A stretch of 64,000 bases of DNA. Source: Pseudofabraea citricarpa. Taxonomy: Eukaryota > Ascomycota > Leotiomycetes > Helotiales > Dermateaceae. Positions 55,116-64,000 of this stretch are shown here, in pieces (the first letter of the stretch is position 1; each line of letters starts with the position of its first letter). The DNA lies in NCBI GenBank assembly GCA_029641185.1, contig JAPWGK010000022.1:248001-312000 (forward strand), written 5' to 3'. Under the pieces are notes generated by a model. It searched no databases, had not been told where the DNA came from, and saw only the letters and a list, made by a program, of their open reading frames with translations. The position numbers were made by a program, and so were the translations under genes.

Positions 55116-57279
55116 ATGGACACTGATCATAATCCTGGCCAAAGGAGAACGGCACTGGCTTGCGAGCATTGCCGGAAGCGCAAACGCAAATGCGATGGCG
55201 CTCAACCACGCTGCTCATCATGCGTCACACAGAGCAGGGACTGCAAATATGAAGTGATTCAGAGCCTAGGCCGCAAGTGAGTTCCCAATACTGTCAGATA
55301 GCTACCTGTCTCTTCTTATACGTCCTGCTACACCAGAAGAAAATGGGATCCAGATTACGTATCATCTATAGAGGAGCAACTTGCGGCCTTGAAAGCATAT
55401 GTACGAGATCTTGAGGGTCAACTTCCAAGCCAAAAACCTCTTGACCTAAACCTCGTTCAAAATAACTCAAACGAGACTGAAGACTCTGATCCAGGCGGAG
55501 ACGGCATTGACCAGACGAAAGACGAAGACTATAGGTTGACTTCTGCCGTCGATGAAGTGGGCTCTCTTATGTGGAAAATGAGCATTGGAGAGACAGGGGA
55601 TACTTCCTTTATTGGACCTTCTGGAAACTTCTGCTTCACAACTTCCAGCACTGTACCAAAAATACGCCATGAGAGACTGGATCAAAATAATGCCTCGGTG
55701 TTTATTTCCCATAGATACAACGAAGACGAGGAGCTCAAAGAAGAGCTGTTGCAAACTTTCGCATCCTCTATCAACCCGTTTCACCAATTCTTACAGCTTC
55801 CTCAGATACTGCTAAGTCCGGATCCTGACCCAGCTACCAGTCTGCTCGAGAATGCAATATTAGCAGCTGGGTGTCGATTGTCATCAAGAATTGACGCCGA
55901 TAAAATTGGTGATTTCTTTGCTATGAACGCTGAAAGAATTGCATTGAGTTGCTGCCGGAACACACCATCTCTTGTTGTTATCCAGGCCCTCACGATTATG
56001 TGCTGGAGAGAATTGAGTTTGGAGAATGACAATATGGCTTGGATGTACAATTGTATGTTTTTTGCAGGAGTCGTCACATAAGCTAATCTTTGTATAGCAA
56101 TGGCGGCAAGCATATCAATTCATTTAGGGTTGCATGTGAGTGCGTTAGAGAATCTTTATTCGGAAAATGAGGTTGGTCAAGTACCCGCGGAAGTCAGTAA
56201 TCAAAGAGTCAGAACATTTTGGCAGTTTTTCTTGATTGATCGGTAAGGGGATGTTCACCTCTATCTTGAATCTTGGCTAATATATCAGTATGGCTACTTC
56301 AATACTTGGCCGCCAGTGTACTATCCCTTGGAGGAGAGTCAAGACTTTATCATTGAAAACAATTCTTGATAGTAACACGACCTTGGCAGAAATAGCCTTT
56401 GATCATCAATGCCAACTATGGCTACTGCACGACCAGTTTATGGATCAAATGTAAGTACCTATAACTTATTTTTGATTGGTCTAACGTTATAGCTACTCGT
56501 TTGAGTTTCTCTCGCTCGACTTTGCACAACGAAACAAACTTCTTATGGATGCTCGCGAACGTGTTGTATTATTTCATCAAGGCATCGACGACAGACTACG
56601 ATTCAACAAGACACTTAGTTCTGGCTACGTTGCATGTTTCCAGATGTCTTATCAGATGTCTCTACTCTTGATCCATCGGCCCTACCTCCGAGAAACACCA
56701 GAGACCGGTTCTTACCGACTTGCTCTTCGCTCAATGACCGCAGCAGCATCAAAAATGACACAACTTATTCGCGCATACCGCAAGCTAGAATGCTTCAAAC
56801 AGGCCCCATTTTATATTGTGCACCATATCCTGACAGCTGCTATTATGCATTTGTTAAGCGCTACGTCTTCTGAGCCTACACTTCGCAATCAATCTATCTC
56901 AAGATTCCGAGTTTGCATTGAAGCTTTAGAGGCTCTCCAACCGACATGGTCGCGAGCTGGCAAATCAATAAAACTACTTCAGGAACTCGCCGCGAGATGG
57001 TCTGTGGTTTTTGCTTTGCCTATGAGACTCAGCAACGTTTCGGCCCCTGTACCTTCCATCTCGGCTCCCAGTTCTCACGAAGGAGCACAGCAAGAGTTTG
57101 ATATGGCAGCGGATAGCTCAAATGAGCTCTGTCTTGATGGTGAAGGGATCTGGGAATATACACAAGAACCAAATTACAATGATCTGTGGATGGATCCTAA
57201 TGCGTTTGAGAGTTTTTCCTTTGCTGGTGATCAGCTTGACGTATTTGGTCTGGATTGGCTGTTCACATCACAGTCTTGA
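55116..57279 (+). CDS. Zn(II)2Cys6 transcription factor
   Basis: Five exons, 55116-55276, 55337-56052, 56098-56242, 56289-56450 and 56493-57279, give 656 residues. The zinc cluster is CEHCRKRKRKCDGAQPRCSSC followed by VTQSRDCKY near the N-terminus, in the first exon. A short coiled-coil-like segment (SSIEEQLAALKAYVRDLEGQL) follows. The central fungal-specific domain is recognisable: MAASISIHLGLH, RVRTFWQFFLIDR and MATSILGRQCTIPW. The C-terminal ~80 residues are acidic and Ser/Asn-rich, suited to activation. The gene lies 460 bp after the nitrilase in the same direction and is its probable pathway regulator (inference). All junctions follow GT..AG with frame kept. Confidence 0.9.
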
Positions 57280-57624
57280 GGTTGCGTGTCGTTCAACGAG
57301 CAGTTACACTCGCATTGCACGAGTCGAGTTCGCGCTCTTGTGGTCTCATAGGTGCTATGGGCTCTTCGAACCAGAGCCAGCTCGAGCCCTCTTTCAGTTC
57401 CTCAATGATATGATCATCTTTAAATTTTGAAGAGGCCAGGGATGCCTTGTTCTGGATCTTCCTACAATTTCTGCTGCACGACTTCTCCAAAAATTGAATA
57501 GCATGATCGCTACCTAACCGGTCTGCCCAAACCCACCAACAATTTTCATCTCCTTAAAACTCCATCCTCCTCAACCCCACCAACAACATCCACCTTGCTC
57601 TTGTCAATCAGAACAATCTTGACA

Positions 57625-58321
57625 ATGGACCCCGTGGCCAACCCTACCAAAAACTCGACCCGGCCCCACCTAGGATCTGATTTAATGCCCTCTACTGGCT
57701 ATGAACGGCTCATGGCTATAGATGTGCGCCGTATTAAAAGGGTCAAGTATAGAGGAAAGGATCTCTGGTGGATTGTTAATGTCCTTCGGTATATCGGCTT
57801 CATGCATGACATCGACCAACATAATCGAAGTCGCGTCATCAGCCGACCTGAGATGGACGCGCTCTGGGTACGTATCCTGATGGGAAGGTACGGGAGTTCT
57901 ATATCTACCAATGCGGTAGATCACAGCGAGCGCAGCCTCCTCAAGAAGAAATACTTTGCTCAGAAGAAGCTAAGATCGGGTCTTAGCCAGGTATGCGAAC
58001 TTCTTTCCTTGATTAGAAAACTGTATCGTTCTTGGCTTCTGTTAATCTGAGGCTCCTTGCTTATTTGTACCCATGCTAATTTTCTATTGAATAAATAGCG
58101 CTGGGGTGATAGAGTGGAAGCATACTGGGCTGGAAAGCACAATGCCAATCCTGGCTTGGACATCAGCGTGAGAGCATTTTCTTCTATCCTCTCTGCAATG
58201 AAATGATCTAACTACTTCACAGTGCCCTCCGGACCACAACATTGACTCAATTCATGAAGAAGTTGACAACTCTCCGGGTGCATTTGTATTTGATCTCCCA
58301 GATCGCTCTTTGACACGATGA
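57625..58321 (+). CDS. Unknown protein, paralog A of a duplicated family
   Basis: Three exons, 57625-57990, 58099-58167 and 58223-58321, give 177 residues. The core from residue ~28 reads TGYERLMAIDVRRIKRVKYR then GKDLWWIVNVLRYIGF, NRSRVISRPEMDALW, and after intron 1 VEAYWAGKH and NPGLDISCPPD. The gene at 62293-63104 encodes the same blocks with the same first two exon lengths (366 and 69 nt), so they are paralogs. Copy A has a short C-terminus and lacks the acidic tail of copy B. I do not recognise the family. The VxYxGKDxWWIVxVLRYIGF pattern loosely recalls Bro-N DNA-binding domains, a weak resemblance. A TTG-initiated upstream extension was not used. Confidence 0.8.
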
Positions 58322-59666
58322 TTTTAGCGACATGAAAGGATGAAGATTGAGCGGACAGACGAAGCGAGGATGGATCTTTCTTGAGAGCTGTGCTATTCAA
58401 TGTTAATGACAGCAAATTCTGCGCCTCATGCCCACTGAGATCAATTTCCAAGCTTGTCGTTTTCAAAGCTCGTCGAAAATCCAGGTCTGCCGTCAAATTG
58501 CTTGAATACAGAATTCCGTGATTGCTTCAATTGTGCGGAGGACACGCCAAGATGGAAGCGAATCCGCACACGCGGGGGGCTTTCCACACCAAAAGCTTGT
58601 GCAGTTGAGATGCTTGGAAAAAGCTTGAGTCGTACATGACAGCTTGGCGGAAACAACAACATCTTTTCGACATGTCTGTAATGTCCTTCTTCCCTCCACA
58701 CTAACCACCGAGTATTCGGCCCTTTTGATTTGGAGAAGGGCGCAATGAGGGGAGCGGAGTTTGGGGTTCTCCAGCACGAGAAAAGTGGGCCTGTGCGGCC
58801 TTGTGCTTTTCCGCTCACTTTCTTCTTTCCTCCTCCTCTTTTCCACTACTCAACAACGGATTCCTGTGCCAGCGACTCGATATCCGACAATGGGGATGTG
58901 TGATATCCATTGAAGCTATACATATCGACCCAATCTCGGTCTCTTCTCTGGAAGATTCATTATATCATTCCGAAAGCATCGACTCTTCACCACGAGCCCC
59001 CACACCGTGTTGCTCCCTTCTTCCCCCATCCAATCTGAGTCACTTTCTTCTCCACTCCGGAGGTCAACATCGTTGTCGCAATGATGCATGCGATCCTTCA
59101 AAGGCCGACAAGCGCCGAGAGGATCGCTGACAATCAACTCATGGCCCAGACACACATAACCATCGCTCCAGATGTATTCAACGCCCTACAGAAGTTGAAA
59201 TTCCTGCAGCGTGTCGGGAATCGGCAATTCGTCAACTGGCAACGTTACCACTGCTTCTTCAGCACTAGAAAATATTCTATGGCAAGCAAAACCTGGTTTC
59301 CATCGGCGGCGCATACCTACGCCAAGACACCGACCTTAGTGATCCAGTGCTTCGGTTTTCCTTTCTTGGCTCAGTGCCCCCAGACGATTGACTTTGGAGC
59401 CCCGCGAGTGGACGCGAGTGGAGTCGTCGGGGTTGCTCCGCTGCTGAAAAACCACTGGCATCCTAGTGAAAACTAGCATGCTGACCTTTCTTTTCTGCCG
59501 TAGACCGACGGTTGATCACTTGCCCCATTCTTTGCTTTTCACGTATAAGTATATCATTTCCCCCGCTTTCATTTGTCTCTTTTCATCCTTCTCTTCTTCT
59601 CTGATCCAGCAGGAAATTTGGAGTTTTCACAGCTTTTTTGAGCAATTTCCCCTCAATTCCAGCATC
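58322..59666. other. Intergenic region upstream of the sugar transporter
   Basis: 1.3 kb. Several 100-130-codon frames on both strands (58441-58846 minus, 58801-59476 plus) overlap and have no motifs. CGGGGTTGCTCCG at 59428-59440 and nearby CGGGG-like sites could bind carbon-repression factors. The last 100 bases form a T/C-rich leader. Confidence 0.45.
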
Positions 59667-61516
59667 ATGGGTCATCCAGTTGGCCCCGGCATGTTCAAGG
59701 CCGCATTGGCCGATACCCCTCGCGAGGCGTTCAATTGGCGATTGGCGTTCAGCGTCATTTGTTTTGGTCTGATGGGCGCTGCTAGAGGTCTTGATGAAGG
59801 TCTTATCTCTACTACTGTTACGCAGAAGAGTTTTATGGCCGGTAAGATAGCTCAACCTGTTGGTTTATTCCCACTCTAACTTTTTCAGAGTACAACCTCA
59901 AGGTTTCACCAACGTTAAATGAGTCTCAGCTCGCAGAGAAGAAGGGAAATATCACAGCAATGGTCCAGATTGGCAGTGTCGCTGGAGCTTTGGTTGCTTT
60001 CATTGCATGCGACAAAATTGGTTCGTCATTTAATCTTCATACTTGCGAATGCATACTTATATCAAATAGGACGTATCTGGGCCACACGTCAACTTTGCGC
60101 TATCTGGATGGTTGGTGTCATTGTATACATCACCTCAGCAGGAAGCTATGGACAAATCTTAGCTGGTCGCTTCATAATGGGTCTTGGTATTGGGCAGACT
60201 GTTGTCGTAGCACCTGCGTAAGTCTGGAATCGAATTCCTTGCAACACAGCTAACAATCTTGATAGCTACCTCGCTGAAGCCGCCCCTCGAAGTATCCGTG
60301 GTCTCTGTATATGTATCTTTTCTGGATCAGTCTATCTAGGAATCATGCTTGGATATTTCGCAAACTGGGGCACCTCTCTCCACATATCAGACAGCAGTTC
60401 CTTCCAATGGATAGATGCCACAATCTTACATATCATATTCGCTGGAATTATCCTTATCATGTCTATCTTCGCCTTGGAATCTCCACGTTGGTTAGCGAAG
60501 GTTGGTCGTCGCGAACAAGCTGCTATCAACATGTCAAAGCTTCGAGGTCTACCAGCTGATCACCCATATGTCCGAGCTGAGTTGATTGATATTGATGATC
60601 AGCTTGAGCGCGAAAGAGAGGCAACTCTTGGAGCTGGCTTTTTCGGTCCGCTAAAAGAACTCTTTATGATTCCAGCTAACCGATATCGTATTGCTCTTGG
60701 TCTCATGTGTCAACTTCTTGGCCGTAAGTTATTCTTCAGTGCTCATCTATTCAAAAGCTAACAGAATCAGAATGGTCTGGAGGAAACTCTATCACCATCT
60801 ACGCTCCACAGTTCTTTGCCTTGTTGGGCACGACCGGTCAATCTGAGAAACTATTTGCAACTGCTATCTTTGGTGTAGTCAAGTTCGTATCTGCTATCAT
60901 CTGCGCCTTCTTCCTCGTTGATTTCCTCGGTCGAAAACGTTCTCTATCTATTGGGATCATTATTCAATTCATCTCTATGCTTTACGTCGCTATCTACCTT
61001 ACAGCTGTCCCATCTATCACCGAGGGCGCGGTCCCATCTGGAATGGCCAAACACGCCGGCACTGGCGCCATTGTCTTCATCTATTTCAGTGGTGTCGGCT
61101 GGGCTTTGGGCTGGAATTCTATCCAATATCTGATCGGAGCTGAGATCTTCCCACTCCGCGTACGTTCCCTTGGTACCTCGATGATCATGACGTTCCACTT
61201 CGTCAACCAATACGGCAACTCCAAAGCCGTGCCTCTCATGCTCTTGGAGTCAAGCATGAAACCTCAGGGAACCTTTTGGTTCTTTGCCATTGTTACCCTT
61301 CTCGGTCTTGGGTTCACATGGTTCTTCCTGCCTGAAACGGCTGGTAAGTCTCTAGAGGGCATGGACGAGTTATTCAACCTGCCTTGGTATCTCATTGGGA
61401 GAAAGGGGGCTGAACTTACGGATGGGAGGGGAAGTGTTGCTGAGGCATTGGCTAAGGGCGATGAGGAGAAGGTTGCTTATGTTGCTGAGCAGGCGGAACA
61501 TGCTGGTCAGAGATGA
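59667..61516 (+). CDS. MFS sugar/quinate-type transporter (sugar porter family)
   Basis: Five exons, 59667-59841, 59889-60020, 60070-60217, 60266-60723 and 60771-61516, give 552 residues with 12 predicted helices. Sugar-porter signatures are present: AARGLDEGLISTT after helix 1, the GRF motif in ILAGRFIMGLGIG, APAYLAEAAPRSIRG after helix 5 to 6, ESPRWLAKVGR in the central region, DFLGRKRSL, and FFLPETAGKSLEGMDELF at the C-terminus. The RGLDEGL motif is typical of the fungal subgroup that includes quinate, galacturonate and some hexose carriers. It lies between the two paralogous unknown genes in the same direction. Substrate is not deducible. Confidence 0.94.
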
Positions 61517-62292
61517 TGATTGATTATTTAGTATTTAGAAGTATACTTGATTATGAAAAGCTCTCGTTATGTTGCACAAGTTCCAGTGATCCATCGACTT
61601 TGAATTATTATGAAGGTGCGCCGCGTACGTAGATATTATTGAATTGGTCTATCTCGAATCCCACAAAAAGAAGAAGCAAAAAGAAAAATTCAGGAGAGGT
61701 AACCTCCTCAAGCGTAAAAGCGAGCGCGCTTCCGGTTGCGCCAAAAAGGCTAGGCGGCTAAGCGCGCGTCGACGACTCCGGCTATTCACCCCCTTAGCTA
61801 TACTTCCCAACTCTACAATCCAAAAAAAAATCCAAAAAAAGATGGCCTGTGAAGGCGGGCTTCGATGGAAGCTGTGGTATGTATCTACTGAGAAGGTGGG
61901 TTAGCAGGTCCGTATAGTTTGTATCTACTGAGAAGGTTGGTTAGCAGGTCTGTATAGTTTATAGTCTTTACGAGACTTTTGAAAGCAGTTTCTTGTAAAC
62001 AAGAGAGCCCGACTATATGTCCCGACAAGAGGACTAGCCACTGCAGCTGTGTTTGTTGGGAATATTTTGCTAACTAAATATATAAACCTTACTCCGGGGT
62101 GCATAAGACAGGAGGACAGTCACACTAGCTAACCTAGGATCAGATGATCCTCACAGTGTACCCTCCAACTAAATTATGTTCTTACTTTCCTCTCTATCGC
62201 AACCATCTGCAATCAACAACAACATTGCAGAGAAAGGCCATCCCCTTTGTCTTGCGTTCTCGCTCTTGTTCCTTACTATCACAACCATCGCA
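61517..62292. other. Intergenic region with possible mobile-element remnant
   Basis: 61640-61860 is unlike its surroundings: GC-rich pieces (GCGAGCGCGCTTCCGG, GGCTAAGCGCGCGTCGACG) set in A-rich tracts, with an 86-codon basic frame that looks like element debris. Two 40-bp direct repeats follow at 61881-61960. Confidence 0.45.
61881..61960. repeat. Two tandem copies of a 40-bp unit
   Basis: GTATCTACTGAGAAGG... repeats with a 40-base period; the copies differ at two positions (G/T and C/T). Confidence 0.9.
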
Positions 62293-63104
62293 ATGGATCC
62301 AAATACCGCAACCTCTTCCGCAAGCTCGGCCCCGCGAAACCACCTGAACTTCTGCTACATCTATCCTACTGGATACGAACGCTTGATGGCAGTGGACGTG
62401 CATGATATCAAGAGAGTCAGATATAAGGGCAAGGACTTTTGGTGGATTGTTGACGTGCTTCGCTACATTGGCTTTGCGCGCGACCTCGACAGAAAGAATC
62501 GCAGCCGTGTCCTTACCCGACCAGAGATCGATGCCCTTTGGCTACGCACTCTGAAATCAAGATTCTTGGGATGGAACTATGACAACCTAAGACCCACCAA
62601 CCCGGGACAGACTGTGGAGCATTTCGCCCAATGCAAGCTCTCTACCGGACTTGGTCAGGTACGTCACTTCCTCTCTTCCTCCCTCAGCTGAGACATGTTC
62701 TCTTCAAATCTTGCTACTCTAAGTAGAGGATCCCCATTACTCATAGCTTTGGTTTGGTTTAGCTTGCATTGCTAACTTCTGATCTTGAAAAGCGCACGGC
62801 CCCCAATGTCGAAGCTTACTGGGCTCAAAAGAGCGCTGCTCACCCCGGTCTGGACATTAGCGTAAGATGATCTGCATTTCCCTGTATTGGTCTAGACTAC
62901 AAGCTAATTCGTTTATAGTGCCCGCCTGATGATACTGATGCAGATCATGGTGGAAACTGTGATTATCCAGATGGATATCTCTCTGATGTGCCAAGCGATC
63001 TTGGTGATTGGGAGGATGGCGATAATGATGATAGGATGGAGATGGAGGAGGAGTTTGCCGAGATGCAGATTGCAGCAGATGATGATGGCATGGATCTTTC
63101 ATAA
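62293..63104 (+). CDS. Unknown protein, paralog B of a duplicated family
   Basis: Three exons, 62293-62658, 62793-62861 and 62919-63104, give 206 residues. It shares with copy A (57625-58321) the blocks TGYERLMAVDVHDIKRVRYK, GKDFWWIVDVLRYIGF, NRSRVLTRPEIDALWLR, VEAYWA and PGLDISCPPD; the first two exons have identical lengths in both genes. The third exon differs: here a strongly acidic tail (DLGDWEDGDNDDRMEMEEEF, then DDDGMD). The start was set at MDP by comparison with copy A; an in-frame ATG at 62176 would add 39 residues including a hydrophobic run (LCLAFSLLFLTITTIA) and should be kept in mind. No known family recognised. Confidence 0.82.
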
Positions 63105-63422
63105 GAGGTTTTAAAACTTGTTAGAAAGGCAGAAAGATGATAGTGGATGATCAGATGCTTGGACAAAGCCAAGCGAGAGAATTACAAGCACACGAGTAGC
63201 ACTTTGACAGAGGATATCACATCACGAATGAAATGAAGGCAAACCAGTTTCGAGATCACATTGCGTTTGATTTTGAACCTGTGAGAAATCTAATGTACAC
63301 AGCTGAGAGCAAATCAAGAACCTGCAGTTCATCTCATCTCATCTCCATCCGTTATGTCCCAGTACTAGCAGCAGAAAAAGACAGACCAGCAAACCGATCG
63401 ATCATCTGCTCGTTCCCAGTAA

Positions 63423-63526
63423 CTCCATACTCCATACTCCATGCTCCATACTCCATGCTCCATGCTCCATGCTCCATGCTCCATGCTCCATGCTCCATGC
63501 TCCATGCTCCATACTCCATACTCCAT
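63423..63526. repeat. Heptanucleotide minisatellite (CTCCATR)15
   Basis: Fifteen head-to-tail copies of CTCCATG or CTCCATA; the A variant is found at both ends and in the fourth unit, the G variant in the middle. The last copy is cut to CTCCAT. Confidence 0.95.
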
Positions 63527-63561
63527 TGAAACCTATCCGTTGTAGCAAGTTTGGAAGTTTC

Positions 63562-64000
63562 TCAGTCTTTAGTCTTCTCGATTGAAGCCTCAGCAACCTC
63601 TGGATCAGGGGCTTGCTTCGTGTCAGGATGATGACACCGATTACCCGTAGAAGCATCCTCAGTCGCATTGACATCATCCCACTTGATAACGATTCTGCAC
63701 TTGCCTCGACCCATAGCAGCACGGATCTTGCCCCATCGCCGACTATCCTCGTGTGATTTATGGCCGAACTCCTCCCACCAAGAACCCTTGAATCTGCTTG
63801 GCAACTCATACTTTCCACGGCCGTCCTTCTTGAAAAGGCCCGTCTCTTCATCCCAAGCCTTGGTGCTGTTGAGCCACTTGTACTTGACCTTGATGTACTC
63901 GGCAGACGAATACTTGCCGCACTCCTCGCCTTCCTCGTACGCGGGCATCTTGGTAGCACACAGGAACTCGATGCCATCAGTGAAGTCCTCGTAAGTGCTG
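63562..64000 (-). CDS. Unknown Lys/Trp-rich protein, C-terminal part; 5' end beyond the window
   Basis: The minus-strand frame is open from the right edge to a TAG stop at 63562-63564, at least 145 residues. It reads STYEDFTDGIEFLCATKMPA, then YIKVKYKWLNSTKAWDE, FKGSWWEEFGHKSHED, and RRWGKIRAAMGRGKCRIVIK. Charge pattern and Trp content look like a folded protein rather than a shadow frame; the alternative minus frame (63402-63977) runs into the minisatellite and is not used. The C-terminal ~40 residues are polar. No family recognised. It is convergent with paralog B; the minisatellite lies between the two stop codons. Confidence 0.65.
   Translation of the reverse strand, partial: STYEDFTDGIEFLCATKMPAYEEGEECGKYSSAEYIKVKYKWLNSTKAWDEETGLFKKDGRGKYELPSRFKGSWWEEFGHKSHEDSRRWGKIRAAMGRGKCRIVIKWDDVNATEDASTGNRCHHPDTKQAPDPEVAEASIEKTKD

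Noticed and set aside
63402..63977. 191-codon minus frame with (SMEHGAW)n repeats
   Set aside because: Its repeat part is merely the minisatellite; the neighbouring minus frame ending at 63562 has much better protein-like composition and remains open to the window edge.

Overview
The window is nuclear DNA of a filamentous ascomycete (Pezizomycotina). Most genes carry 1-4 short introns of about 46-150 nt with GT..AG ends and CTRAY-type branch sites. There are two Zn(II)2Cys6 regulators, several fungal MFS carriers, and a 2.3-kb DNA transposon whose interior shows RIP-type (CpA to TpA) decay. Pectate lyases of PL1 and PL3 type, a CAP20/perilipin homolog and a small cysteine-rich secreted protein point to a plant-associated fungus. 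I suspect Leotiomycetes/Helotiales, but that is an inference from gene style only.

Layout. 0-4.2 kb: tail of an MFS carrier, the mitochondrial calcium uniporter (MCU), and a disordered protein with a C-terminal Cys cluster. 7-18.4 kb: a sparse region of long non-coding stretches holding four plant-interaction-type genes: the small secreted protein, CAP20, PL1 pectate lyase and PL3 pectate lyase. 19.9-22.3 kb: a small unknown gene, then head-to-head Mn-superoxide dismutase (with a GC-AG intron) and the GINS subunit PSF3. 23.4-30.4 kb: an apparent catabolic cluster of Zn2Cys6 factor, IlvD/Edd-type sugar-acid dehydratase, SDR and Ldh_2-type dehydrogenase. 31.7-32.7 kb: a GT32 (SUR1-like) mannosyltransferase, followed by a 4.2-kb gene-poor stretch with a degenerate ~53-bp tandem repeat. 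36.9-46.7 kb: zinc alcohol dehydrogenase, YOS9 (ending KDEL), phosphatidylinositol synthase, a conserved disordered protein, and a stomatin-like protein.

48.8-57.3 kb: an MFS carrier, a RIP-degraded Fot1/pogo-like transposon with intact 93-bp terminal inverted repeats, a nitrilase, and a Zn2Cys6 factor. The transposon sits in what was probably the shared promoter of the divergent carrier and nitrilase genes. A CGGCGG-N10-CCGCCG palindrome lies between the transposon and the nitrilase.

57.6-64 kb: a sugar/acid MFS transporter flanked by two paralogs of an unrecognised protein family with identical exon architecture (exons of 366 and 69 nt in both), then a 15-copy heptanucleotide minisatellite and a gene running off the right edge. 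All exon joins were worked out by eye from splice signals and reading-frame continuity; no searches were run.
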